64,000 bases of DNA from Acidimicrobiales bacterium (GTDB lineage: Bacteria > Actinomycetota > Acidimicrobiia > Acidimicrobiales > RAAP-2): contig JASHUY010000233.1 of the NCBI GenBank assembly GCA_030039755.1, positions 1 through 64,000 of the forward strand, given 5' to 3'. The notes under the pieces were generated by a model. That model was not told where the DNA came from, did not search any database, and was given only the letters and a program-made list of their open reading frames with translations. Below, one piece after another: positions 40,029 through 48,805 of the stretch. How positions within the stretch are numbered: position 1 is the stretch's first letter; every line of letters starts with the position of its first letter. The position numbers and the translations under genes were made by a program.

Positions 40029-43000
40029 GTGAACCGCATGAACGGAGTCCGTTTGCGAGTCCCCAGGCTCCTTCTCGCGTCGTGGGTGATCGTCGGAACG
40101 TCCGTCGCAGCCCTCGTGCTGACCGGCGAGGTCGCTGGCGCCGATGCGCCCACAGGCACCTCGATCACCGCAACGGTGACGCAGACATCGACGAATACCG
40201 GCAGACAAGTCGTGACCCTCGAAGGCACGTGGAGGTTCACAGGAGAGAGGTGTGCATCCGGCGGCAGCACCGGCCGCGGCGAGCCGAGCTCTCGCACAGG
40301 TGTCGGCTGGTCGGTGAACTGGTGGGGGATAGGAACGTCGTCAACGGGGCCGTCCCCCTTCTTCGACCTCTACACAGCGACCTTGGTGACAACGGCCAAC
40401 TCCAACGGGAGGGGGGCAACGAAGTTCACCGGCACGATCAGTGAAGTGGAGAACGACCTGAGGATCGGGTCCACCTCCACATTCTTCTACGAAGGGCCCA
40501 ATCTGGACGGGTACACCACAAACAAGAACGCAGCGACATGCACGGACACAGGCGACAGCTCGACGGGGCCATGGAAAGCGGAAGCGACCTATCCCAGTGC
40601 GACAAAGATCCCGGCCTCGGTTTGCGTGAACTTCTACGATCTTCACGAATTCTCTTCGGGCACATTCACACTGACGCACAACACCGACAGCACCGTGCAG
40701 CGCGACGGCGGTCGCAACTTCGACAGAGCGGAGGACTGCTTCGTCGTCAAGGCGACGCCGACGCTCGATACGACAGCTGGCACGGGCGTCATGTTCGGAT
40801 CCTCGATAGCGGATACGGCGAATCTCAGCGGGGGGAGCACGCCCAGCGGGACGTTGACCTTCACCCTCTACAAGACAACGTGCACCACGAAGGTCGCGGC
40901 GTTCACGACACACGGTGTGGCGGTGAGCGGGGACGGCACGTACCGGTCGCCGTCCTACGATCCGACGTCAATCGGCACGTACCTCTGGGCGGTCAGCTAC
41001 TCGGGCAACGCCACCAACAACGCCGTGACAAGTCTCTGCGGCGCGTCGCACGAAGAAGTCACCGTGGCCGCGGTCACAGCGCCGGTCACGACCACCCCGT
41101 CGGTCACCGGCACCGTCACCTTGGGCTCGAGCTCCAACAAGGTCCACGACACAGTCAGCGTGGCCGGCAAGGCGGGCGCCTCCGCGCCGACAGGCACCGT
41201 CACACTCCTTGAGTGCTTCAGCCCCGGCTCTACCGCCGCGGCCACGTGCGGCCCGACCGGCGCCACCAGCACCGAGCAGAAGACCCTCGCCCCGCAGACA
41301 TCGGGCGGACCGGTGCCCCACTCGACGGCCGAGACGACAACATTCACACTCGACGCGGCCGGGGAGTACTGCTTCGGGGCGGTCTTCACCCCGTCGGCGG
41401 GCACAACGAACTACACGAGCTCCCACGACAACACGGCGTCGACAACGGCCGTGGTCACAGGGGAGTGCCTCACCGTGGCCGCGGTCACAGCGCCGGTCAC
41501 TCCGGCTTCGGCCCCTCCGCCTCCGCCACCACCCCCGACTCCGCCGCCGCCGACCCCGCCACCCCCGACCCCCCCGCCCCCACCGCCCCCGACTCCGCCG
41601 ACCCCCCCGCCGCCGACTCCGCCGACCCCACCGCCACCGACTCCGCCGACCCCACCGCCCCCGACTCCGCCGACCCCACAACCGACTCCCCCGCCACCGA
41701 CCCCGCCGCCGTCACCGACTCCGCCAGTGGTCCCGGCGCTCTCCAGCGTGGCCGCGCCGTCATCCGGGGTCGCAGGGTTGGAGGGCAGGTTCGGCGACAC
41801 GCTCACGGTGACGGGAGGCAACGGCAGGGCGACGGGGACGGTGACGTTCGCCTTGTACACAGCCGATTGCAGGACCGTCGAGCTCGGGCCGAGCTCGAGC
41901 GTCGAGTTGGCAGGCACAGGCTCGGCTCCGACCGCCGGCTACGTGACCACGTGGGTACCTCCCGCACCCGGCACCTACTACTGGAAGGTGACCTACAGCG
42001 GCGACGCGGCGTACAAGGCCGCGATCGACGACGCCGGGTGCAACGTTCGAGCCGAGTCGGTCGTGATCGGCGCGCCACCGCCGCCCACGAAGAAATCGTT
42101 GCCGGTGACGAACCCCGACTTCATCGTCGCAATGAGTGACGCGCCCGGCGACGGGCTCCCGGTCCCGGCGGGGGCGACCACGTCCTACACGATCTCGGTT
42201 CGGAACGCGGGTACCGCGAGCGGATACACCGTGGTCTCCGACGCGCTCCCTTCGGACTTGACCCTGACGGCGCCCGAGCCCCACTGCGCGGGAGCCACCG
42301 CAGCGGACCGCTGTCGCGTCTCGGTCGAAGGGAATGCGGTCGTCCTCAACGCGTACCTCCCCGTCGGACATGCGGTCGACATGGTCGTGGCTGCGGTGGT
42401 CTCTCCCGCTGACCGGAGGAGCGTCGTCAACACTGCGGTCGTCGTGTCGGGCCTGTGCACGACCTGCCGGGCCACGACCGTCAACGCCGTGATCGCGCTG
42501 GGCGCCCACGAGCGCTCCACCCCGCCGGACGGGCCGACGGTGCCGCCCGGCACACGGGTCGGGTACGACGTCGTCCTGTCCGACGGTGGGAGCGGGCCCG
42601 CCTCGGCGGTTCGCGTCGCCGACGTCTTCCCGCTCGGGACCGGCTACGTACCGGGCTCCGGATCCTGTGCAGGAGACGGCGGCTGCTCGGTGTCCGGCAA
42701 CGGCTCGAGCGTGACGTGGACCGGCGTCACCGTTCCCCCGCACGGGACCGTCACCCTCAGGTTCGCGCTCACGGTGAGCGCGATCGACCGGTCCGGCGAG
42801 CGGATCTCCGATGTCGCGGTGTTCACCAACGAGGGCACGCCCGGCTGCACGTCACCGACGTGTCGTACGAACACGGTGACCGTCGCAGTAGGTGCGGTTC
42901 CCGCGCTCCATCTCAGCCGTTCGCTCATCTCTCCCGGACAGATGACGATCGCCACGGGTGTCGGCTGCCCCGCAGGAGCAGCGGTCCGACTCGAGGTCGA

Positions 43001-43292
43001 CGGGAAGGTCGTAGGGCTCACGCGCGCAGACCCCAGTGGCTCCTTCACGATGTCGATCAGCCCGCCGAACCAGCTGCCGGGAGAGGAGACGGTGACCGCC
43101 ACGTGCGGCTCCGTCCGCATGCATTCGACGCTGTCGATCGTGGACAATGCGAAGGCGTCGTCGCCTGCGGGTAGCGCAGGGGTTTTCGCGGTGTTCGTGC
43201 TCCTCGGCGGTTTCCTCGTGAAGGGGCAGTTCCCGAACGCTGCAGCAGCTCGACGCCGTCGCAAGAAGCGTCCGAAGGGGAGCGGGAAATGA
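40029..43292 (+). CDS. Large exported surface protein with Ig-like/DUF11 domains and Pro/Thr linker
   Basis: 1087 residues from GTG 40029 (ATG 40038 is equally possible). A signal peptide is visible at residues ~12-38 (cleavage near AGA-DA). Next come an N-terminal region of ~200 residues, two Ig-like stretches (about 240-345 and 355-480) and a PPPTPP-type linker of ~75 residues. After the linker there are another Ig-like stretch and two DUF11-type repeats (about 700-930), a beta domain, a membrane helix near 1050-1067 and the basic tail RRRRKKRPK. The helix plus basic tail anchors it in the membrane with nearly everything outside. Many ACA codons in the first half differ from neighbours and may signal different origin. 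No ribosome-binding site is obvious. Adhesion or cell-envelope structure is inferred. Confidence 0.82.
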   Translation: MNRMNGVRLRVPRLLLASWVIVGTSVAALVLTGEVAGADAPTGTSITATVTQTSTNTGRQVVTLEGTWRFTGERCASGGSTGRGEPSSRTGVGWSVNWWGIGTSSTGPSPFFDLYTATLVTTANSNGRGATKFTGTISEVENDLRIGSTSTFFYEGPNLDGYTTNKNAATCTDTGDSSTGPWKAEATYPSATKIPASVCVNFYDLHEFSSGTFTLTHNTDSTVQRDGGRNFDRAEDCFVVKATPTLDTTAGTGVMFGSSIADTANLSGGSTPSGTLTFTLYKTTCTTKVAAFTTHGVAVSGDGTYRSPSYDPTSIGTYLWAVSYSGNATNNAVTSLCGASHEEVTVAAVTAPVTTTPSVTGTVTLGSSSNKVHDTVSVAGKAGASAPTGTVTLLECFSPGSTAAATCGPTGATSTEQKTLAPQTSGGPVPHSTAETTTFTLDAAGEYCFGAVFTPSAGTTNYTSSHDNTASTTAVVTGECLTVAAVTAPVTPASAPPPPPPPPTPPPPTPPPPTPPPPPPPTPPTPPPPTPPTPPPPTPPTPPPPTPPTPQPTPPPPTPPPSPTPPVVPALSSVAAPSSGVAGLEGRFGDTLTVTGGNGRATGTVTFALYTADCRTVELGPSSSVELAGTGSAPTAGYVTTWVPPAPGTYYWKVTYSGDAAYKAAIDDAGCNVRAESVVIGAPPPPTKKSLPVTNPDFIVAMSDAPGDGLPVPAGATTSYTISVRNAGTASGYTVVSDALPSDLTLTAPEPHCAGATAADRCRVSVEGNAVVLNAYLPVGHAVDMVVAAVVSPADRRSVVNTAVVVSGLCTTCRATTVNAVIALGAHERSTPPDGPTVPPGTRVGYDVVLSDGGSGPASAVRVADVFPLGTGYVPGSGSCAGDGGCSVSGNGSSVTWTGVTVPPHGTVTLRFALTVSAIDRSGERISDVAVFTNEGTPGCTSPTCRTNTVTVAVGAVPALHLSRSLISPGQMTIATGVGCPAGAAVRLEVDGKVVGLTRADPSGSFTMSISPPNQLPGEETVTATCGSVRMHSTLSIVDNAKASSPAGSAGVFAVFVLLGGFLVKGQFPNAAAARRRRKKRPKGSGK
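41515..41735 (+). repeat. Low-complexity CCN/ACN repeat encoding the Pro/Thr linker
   Basis: About 220 bp of near-periodic codons, including several copies of a CCGACTCCGCCGACCCC unit, encode PPTPPP-type repeats. Such tracts are prone to slippage and length change. Confidence 0.8.
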
Positions 43293-43318
43293 TGGCATGT
43301 GACCCGGTAAAGGGTGAA

Positions 43319-44284
43319 CTATCGGCCGAGAGGGAAGACGCCGAAGATGGTCTCCTCCCCGATCCGACCCTTGACGGTGACCGTCTGTGGGGCCTCGAAG
43401 GTGAAGGGCCCGCGCGCCGCCGCCCGAATCGCGTCGATGGCGAGGATCGAGGCGCGACCGTCGCGCCCGGCGAGCGCAGAGACCCGGAAGCCGAGGTTCA
43501 CCGCGTCCCCGATGGCCATCACCACTGCACCGGGCATGAGGCGCAGCACGACGGTGCCGATCACCACCCCCCATCCCATGCGCAACGGGGAGCCGTCCTC
43601 GTAGCGGAGCTCGAGGTCGCGGACCCACTCCTGCACGCGTTGCGAGGCGTCCACGACGAAGGCCAGCGCGTGGTGGACCGCGTCGGGGTCGCTGTCGACC
43701 TCCCAACTCGCGAAGAACGCGTCGCCGACGTAATCGATGAGCGTGCCCCTGTGTGCACGGAGGAGCTCCCGGAGGTTGCGGTAGAGCCGGTCGACGTCGC
43801 GAGCGAGCACGGTCTGGTCGGCCTGCTCGGACACGGTCGAATAGTTGATGAGGTCGCCCATCACCATCGCCATCGTGAGCGGCGCCTCGATCGACATGGT
43901 CGCACGGGAGCCGCCGGGCGCGGCCGCGCGCGGCGCCACGCTCTCGCTGTGGAACTCGACGACGTGCCCGCCCACCTGGATCCGGTCCCCGTCGTTCAAG
44001 GGGACCGCGACGGCGCGCTCGATGCGAACGCCGTTCACCCTCGTCCCATTGCTGGACGTGTCGACGACCACCGCTCGGGACGTGTCCGGGTCGACTCTGA
44101 CCTCGAGGTGGTTGCGCGACACTTCGAGGTCGTCGGTCACGAGGATCCGCCGGGAATCTTCGACGCCGGCACACTCACGCCCCACGAAGACGCGGTCGAC
44201 GAGAGGCACCGGGACCGCGTGTGCTCCGCCAGGGTCGAGGACCAGGTACCCGATGGCGCCGGTTCCGTCCCGCTCCGCCTCCAT
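43319..44284 (-). CDS. FHA-domain class III adenylate/guanylate cyclase
   Basis: 321 residues. An N-terminal FHA phosphothreonine-binding domain spans about residues 28-112 (FVGREC, SRNHLEVRV, SSNGTRVNG). A class III cyclase catalytic domain spans about 135-320. The metal aspartates are seen in MVMGDLINYS and DYVGDAFFASW, and the transition-state Asn and Arg in IGDAVNLGFRV. The lysine that usually selects adenine (as in VKTIGD) is replaced by Asp in IDYVGD, so nucleotide specificity is uncertain. It is divergent from a Ser/Thr kinase gene 53 bp away. FHA domains read phosphothreonine, so the kinase probably controls this enzyme. Confidence 0.87.
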   Translation of the reverse strand: MEAERDGTGAIGYLVLDPGGAHAVPVPLVDRVFVGRECAGVEDSRRILVTDDLEVSRNHLEVRVDPDTSRAVVVDTSSNGTRVNGVRIERAVAVPLNDGDRIQVGGHVVEFHSESVAPRAAAPGGSRATMSIEAPLTMAMVMGDLINYSTVSEQADQTVLARDVDRLYRNLRELLRAHRGTLIDYVGDAFFASWEVDSDPDAVHHALAFVVDASQRVQEWVRDLELRYEDGSPLRMGWGVVIGTVVLRLMPGAVVMAIGDAVNLGFRVSALAGRDGRASILAIDAIRAAARGPFTFEAPQTVTVKGRIGEETIFGVFPLGR

Positions 44285-44337
44285 CGCGGAGATCGTAGAT
44301 CGAGCCCCTCAGCTCTTCGCTCGACGGGTGGCAGGAG

Positions 44338-46227
44338 ATGACCGGGCCGCCCACCGGGTGGGCAGGCGCCGCCGAGGACCGGGGGCGCCTGCTCGAACTG
44401 GTGCTCCCCGGCTACGAGGTCTTCGCAGAGCTCGGCCGCGGGGCCTACGGCGCCGTCTTCGCCGGGCGTCACCGACAGCTCGACAGGGACGTCGCGATCA
44501 AGCAGCTCCTCCTCGGGCACGCGAACAACGAGGCCGTTCGTGCCCGCTTCCGCGCCGAGGCGCAGGTGCTCGCTGCGATCTCGCACCCCCACGTCGTGCC
44601 GATCTACGACTACGTCGAGAGCGAAGACGTCTGTGTGCTCGTGATGGAGCGTCTGAACGGCGGGACCGTGTGGCGACGTTTCGTCGAGCAGGGGTTCAGC
44701 CAACCCACGTCGTGCGCCGTCGCCCTCGTGGCGTGCTCCGGGCTCCACGGCGCACACGCCCACGGCGTCCTGCATCGGGACATGAAGCCGGAGAACGTCC
44801 TCTTCGGCTCGGACGGCAGCCTCAAGGTGACCGACTTCGGGCTGGCAAAGGTCCTCAGCTCCGAAGACACCCTGGCGTCCCCGGAAGGCGAGCTCCTCGG
44901 GACGCCTGCGTACATGGCGCCCGAACAGGCTTCGGGCGCCCAGATCGGACCGGCGACGGACGTGTACGCGGCCGGCGTGATGCTCTACGAGATGCTGTCA
45001 GGGCAGCTGCCGTACCCAGAAGAAGGCGGGCCGCTCGCGATCGTGCTGAGACATTTGAACGAGGAGCCGACCCCTCTCGTGCAGGTCGCGCCGCACGTCC
45101 CGAAGGAGCTCGCGGACGTGGTGATGCGCGCGCTCGGGCGCTCACCCGGGGACCGCTTCGGCTCCGCCGAGGATTTCGGCGTGGCCATCGCCGACGCCGC
45201 GTCGAGGGCGTGGGGGTCCCGGTGGCTGGACGGGCTGACCGTCTCGTTGCGCGAGCCCGGCCCCATCCTCGACACCGCCCGCCGAGGGGGTGAGGTGCGC
45301 GTGACGCACAGCGACGTCGGCATGGTGCGGCCGGCCGTCGATCTCCACGTCGCAGGTGTGGCTGGCGGCCTGGTGTTGGACGACATGCTGCCGCTTCGCC
45401 GCGCGCCGGTGGAGATCCCTTCGTTTCCGACCCGGCTCGCCTGGGCTGCGAGCATTCTCGCAGTCCTCGCTGCGGTGTTCGGCCTGCTCGGCATCGGCTC
45501 GTCCATACCGCACACGTCCAAAGGGGCGGTGACCGTCGCCGGGCGGGATCCCGCCGCCGGAACCGTGGACGTCGATCTCGGGAAGACCATTCGTGTCGTA
45601 GTACGCAGGTCCCCGGCGGGAACCGGGACGCCCACCTCCGCAGCGCTCGACCTCTCCCTCGGGGGTGTCACGATCGTGCACTCGACGGCGTCGACCGTGA
45701 GCGGCAGCACGACCGGGACCGTCGCCGTGCTCGATGCGAGCGCGGGCCGTTACGTGGTGGGCGGGATGCTGGACGCAAGCTTGGCGTTGACGGGGCCGCG
45801 TGGCACTGTGCACGACGACTTCGAAGTGCATGCGACCCGTTCGCCCTTCGCCACGCTCGTCGGCGCCGCGTGCATCATCCTCCTTCTCGTGGTTGTTGCG
45901 TACGCCGAGTCCCTGCTTCGGGGGCTCCGGCGGGGACGGCGGCGCGAGACCCGCCAAGCAATCGCCGGAACGTCCGTGGTCGGGGCGGTCGGAGGTTTGA
46001 CCTTCGCCCTCTGGGGGTGGATGCTCGGCGCCAGCGTGCCCACCTTCCCGGGACTGCTCGTTCCGGTCGTCGTGGGCGCCGCCGCCGGGCTCGTGGCGGC
46101 GCTCGCGGCGCGGCGTGCAGGGGACCGGGCGCGAGCGAAGCGTCAGGCCAACCGCCTGGTCCTCGTGGCCAAACGCAGGTCGGCGCCGGCGCAGTCGCAG
46201 CCCGTAGCGGTGAGGACGACCAGTTGA
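44338..46227 (+). CDS. Transmembrane Ser/Thr protein kinase
   Basis: 629 residues. The kinase domain covers about 25-285: GRGAYGAVF, ATP-lysine in DVAIKQLL, catalytic HRDMKPENV, metal DFGLAK and APEQA. A juxtamembrane stretch follows, then a membrane helix near 363-390, an extracellular beta-type domain (~390-500), and three more helices (about 501-522, 543-565 and 571-592) with a basic tail. This is larger than the usual PknB layout, which has one helix and PASTA repeats. ATG 44338 follows GGCAGGAG closely. The next gene starts inside its stop codon. The FHA-cyclase is divergent, so phosphorylation may feed cyclic-nucleotide signalling. Confidence 0.88.
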   Translation: MTGPPTGWAGAAEDRGRLLELVLPGYEVFAELGRGAYGAVFAGRHRQLDRDVAIKQLLLGHANNEAVRARFRAEAQVLAAISHPHVVPIYDYVESEDVCVLVMERLNGGTVWRRFVEQGFSQPTSCAVALVACSGLHGAHAHGVLHRDMKPENVLFGSDGSLKVTDFGLAKVLSSEDTLASPEGELLGTPAYMAPEQASGAQIGPATDVYAAGVMLYEMLSGQLPYPEEGGPLAIVLRHLNEEPTPLVQVAPHVPKELADVVMRALGRSPGDRFGSAEDFGVAIADAASRAWGSRWLDGLTVSLREPGPILDTARRGGEVRVTHSDVGMVRPAVDLHVAGVAGGLVLDDMLPLRRAPVEIPSFPTRLAWAASILAVLAAVFGLLGIGSSIPHTSKGAVTVAGRDPAAGTVDVDLGKTIRVVVRRSPAGTGTPTSAALDLSLGGVTIVHSTASTVSGSTTGTVAVLDASAGRYVVGGMLDASLALTGPRGTVHDDFEVHATRSPFATLVGAACIILLLVVVAYAESLLRGLRRGRRRETRQAIAGTSVVGAVGGLTFALWGWMLGASVPTFPGLLVPVVVGAAAGLVAALAARRAGDRARAKRQANRLVLVAKRRSAPAQSQPVAVRTTS

Positions 46228-47351
46228 CCTCCCGAGCATGGTCCAAGGTCGGGAAGCGCCGGCTCGCCCGGGCGGCGCTCGTTGTCGGGATGACCTGGTC
46301 CGCCTTTCTCTGGATGCCGCTCGGTGGCGCCGTCGCAGGCGCCGCGCACGTCCCCGTCCGGGTACGGATCGTCGTCAACGGACAGCCCGCGGCAACGTCC
46401 TCGGACGCGCATCCGGTTCGCCTCGATCCGCGGAGCACCGCCCGGGTCCATGTCGTCCTCACTGCCGTCAGCTCGGAAGTGCGTGTCTCGACGGTGCGGT
46501 TCGAAGGGGACGTGATGGCGCTCCCGCTGTTCTCCTACGACAGCACGGTCGACTTCGTGGTCCCCGCGGGAGCGACGAGATCGTTCACATTCGAGATAAG
46601 CCTCACGGGGATCGGCAACGAAGCCACCGGGCTCGTCGACGCGACGTTCACGCTGCTCTCACCGAGTGGTGCGCCACTCGTGTCGCAGGGTGCGGTCACC
46701 GACGTCAATGGTTCGATCGTGTCCCTCTACGGTCTCTTCGGCCTCGCCGTGCTCCTGCTCACCGTGTCGTCGCTCCTCTTCGGGCTCCTCGCGATGGCCA
46801 GGCACCAACTTCCCCAGAACCGCTGGATGCGTGCGCTGCGGTTCCTCGTCCCCGGTTTCGGGGTCGGCTTGGTCCTCATCTTCACCATGTCCTCCCTGGG
46901 CGTCTTCGATCCGGGAACCGGCCACTGGCTTCCGCTCCTGATCATTCCGAGTGCGATCGGCCTCGCAGGTGGTTACCTGACTCCTGCACCGGACGAAGAG
47001 GAATTCGACGACTACGACCCGGACGTGCTGATCGCGCAGATCATGATCGTGGACGAGGACCCGCTCGAGGAACAGCCTGCGCGCGAGCCCGAGTTCGCGT
47101 ATTCGGGCGTCGTGCGGCCGACGGGGCTCTCCGCCGCCTCGACGGAGAGCTCGGGTGGCCGCGACGGGAGGGCCACGGCCGGACCACCGCCGGAGAGCCG
47201 GGCGTCCGCCGACCCGCCGTGGTCGAGCTCCGACAGCCGGGCCACGGTCGCACCCGCCGCGGGGATCCCCGAGCCCGACGGCCGGGCCACGGCCGCACCT
47301 GCTCCCGACGCAGACGCGCCGGCCGAAGACGACCACCGCTCGTCGGGTTGA
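46224..47351 (+). CDS. Membrane protein coupled to the kinase, function unknown
   Basis: 375 residues from TTG 46224, which overlaps the kinase stop (TTGA) and has GAGGA at 8 nt. A signal-like helix (about 12-40) is followed by an extracellular beta-rich domain (~42-160), three membrane helices (about 166-192, 205-228 and 234-251) and an acidic cytoplasmic tail. The tail contains repeats around GRATAGPPPE, DSRATVAPA and GRATAAPAP. The layout of beta domain then helices echoes the C-terminal part of the kinase. The tail is encoded opposite to the 3' end of the MFS gene over 340 bp. A role as a kinase partner or substrate is inferred. Confidence 0.8.
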   Translation: MTSRAWSKVGKRRLARAALVVGMTWSAFLWMPLGGAVAGAAHVPVRVRIVVNGQPAATSSDAHPVRLDPRSTARVHVVLTAVSSEVRVSTVRFEGDVMALPLFSYDSTVDFVVPAGATRSFTFEISLTGIGNEATGLVDATFTLLSPSGAPLVSQGAVTDVNGSIVSLYGLFGLAVLLLTVSSLLFGLLAMARHQLPQNRWMRALRFLVPGFGVGLVLIFTMSSLGVFDPGTGHWLPLLIIPSAIGLAGGYLTPAPDEEEFDDYDPDVLIAQIMIVDEDPLEEQPAREPEFAYSGVVRPTGLSAASTESSGGRDGRATAGPPPESRASADPPWSSSDSRATVAPAAGIPEPDGRATAAPAPDADAPAEDDHRSSG

Positions 47352-48748
47352 CGGCCGGCAGTCGTCGGCCTTCGCCCGATGCCGAGGCTGGCGAGCCCGC
47401 TCAGGGCGGCCATGAGCGCACAGAACAGCCAGAGATGGTGGGCCGAGGCCACGGCGCCGTCGAGCGACCGGGGCGTGCCCAAGATCACCACCAGGATCGC
47501 CACCCCGAACGAGCCGCCGACCTGGCGGGCGGTCTGGTTCACGGCACTGCCCACGGCGAAGCGTTCGGGGTGGAGGGAGGACACGGCGGCCGCCCCGAGC
47601 ACCGGCAAGGTGAGCCCGATCCCGAGCCCTCCGAGCAGGGTCGCGGGGAGCCACCCGGTGAGGTACTCGGGGTGGGGCCCTACCCGGAAGGCGTAGAAGA
47701 GCAGGCCCGCCGCCATGAACGTTGCGCCGATGACGACCATGCGCCGGAACCCGTACCTGGTGGCCAGCCTCCCGGCCGGACCCGAGACGGCGGCCACCAC
47801 GACCGGTCCCGGAGTGATCGACAGTCCGGCTCGGAGGATCGAGAAGTGCCACACGCTCGTGAGGAACAAGATGTTCCCGAGCAGCATGGCGAAGAAGCCC
47901 ATGGCGTAGAGCAAGGTCGCGAGATTGGCGAAGGTGAACGATCGAGCCTTGAACAGGGTCAGGTCGAGCACCGGCTCGGGGTGACGCCGACAGCGGACGA
48001 GGAAGGCGGCGCCGACGACCACTCCGGCGGCGAAGCACGTGAGAACGCGAGCGCTCGTCCAACCCCATGCCGGCCCTTCGGAGATCGCGAGCACCGACGC
48101 GGCGAGCGACGCGCTCACCAGCACGACGCCGAAGTAGTCCGGGTGCGGGCGCGTGGCATCGGCCCGATGTGCCACGAGCACTCGCCGGCCGGCGAGAAAG
48201 GCGGCCGCCGCGACCGGGACGTTGACGAAGAAGGCCCAGCGCCATCCTGCCGCGGTGATGAGCGCCGCCCCCAACGACGGCCCCGTGGCGACGGCCAGCG
48301 CACCGACGCCGGCCCAGAGGGCCACGATCTGCGATCGTCGCTCGGGTTCGAATGCGGCGAGCAGCAGCCCGAGAGAGGAGGGCAGCAGGGCAGCGGCGCC
48401 TGCGCCTTGGAGCACGCGTCCGAGGACCAGTACGGCGACGCTCGGAGCAAAGCCGCACAGCGCCGAGCCGAACGTGAAGACGCCGAGCCCCACGAAGAAC
48501 ACCAATCGCTTCCCGATGCGGTCTGCGGTGCGACCGCCGGTGACGAGCAAGGCGGCGAAGACGATGGCGTACCCGGTGATCACCCACGCGAGGGCTGCCC
48601 TGGTGTCGTGGGGAAACGAGCGTTCGAGGGCGGGGAACGCCACGTTCACGATCGAGAGATCGAGAGACGCCATGAAGGTGCCGAGCGCCGTCACGGCGAA
48701 CACCGCACCCCGGTGGGAACCCGGAGACGCCACCGCGAGTTCACTCAT
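47012..48748 (-). CDS. MFS transporter (DHA2-type exporter) with extended C-terminus
   Basis: 578 residues from ATG 48748. The first ~470 residues are a 14-helix DHA2-type drug/proton antiporter: MASLDLSIVNVAFPALER at helix 1, TGGRTADRIGKRL loop, and motif C as TGPSLGAALITAAGWRW. It would export a toxic compound. A further ~110 residues of Ser/Ala/Gly-rich sequence follow without a stop until TAG at 47012-47014. They lie opposite the end of the kinase-linked membrane protein gene. An HxlR-type regulator is divergent, with a palindrome in the 57-bp gap. Confidence 0.83.
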   Translation of the reverse strand: MSELAVASPGSHRGAVFAVTALGTFMASLDLSIVNVAFPALERSFPHDTRAALAWVITGYAIVFAALLVTGGRTADRIGKRLVFFVGLGVFTFGSALCGFAPSVAVLVLGRVLQGAGAAALLPSSLGLLLAAFEPERRSQIVALWAGVGALAVATGPSLGAALITAAGWRWAFFVNVPVAAAAFLAGRRVLVAHRADATRPHPDYFGVVLVSASLAASVLAISEGPAWGWTSARVLTCFAAGVVVGAAFLVRCRRHPEPVLDLTLFKARSFTFANLATLLYAMGFFAMLLGNILFLTSVWHFSILRAGLSITPGPVVVAAVSGPAGRLATRYGFRRMVVIGATFMAAGLLFYAFRVGPHPEYLTGWLPATLLGGLGIGLTLPVLGAAAVSSLHPERFAVGSAVNQTARQVGGSFGVAILVVILGTPRSLDGAVASAHHLWLFCALMAALSGLASLGIGRRPTTAGRQPDERWSSSAGASASGAGAAVARPSGSGIPAAGATVARLSELDHGGSADARLSGGGPAVALPSRPPELSVEAAESPVGRTTPEYANSGSRAGCSSSGSSSTIMICAISTSGS

Positions 48749-48769
48749 GGAACTGAGCCTACGGGATCG

Positions 48770-48786
48770 AGTAGCATCATGCAACT
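48770..48786. promoter_or_regulatory. HxlR operator candidate
   Basis: AGTAGCATCATGCAACT is a 17-bp palindrome with a single symmetric mismatch, located in the 57-bp gap between the divergent MFS and HxlR genes. It overlaps an ATG at 48779, which supports ATG 48806 as the HxlR start. Confidence 0.6.
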
Positions 48787-48805
48787 GACCGGCTATCCTG
48801 GCCGG

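Noticed and set aside
39632-40297. Minus-strand open frames upstream of the surface-protein gene
   Set aside because: They overlap the surface protein's coding start, have no recognisable domain and no ribosome-binding site.
46238-48800. Plus-strand reading upstream of the HxlR gene in its frame
   Set aside because: It runs through the kinase-linked protein gene and the MFS antisense; only the part from ATG 48806 has a domain.
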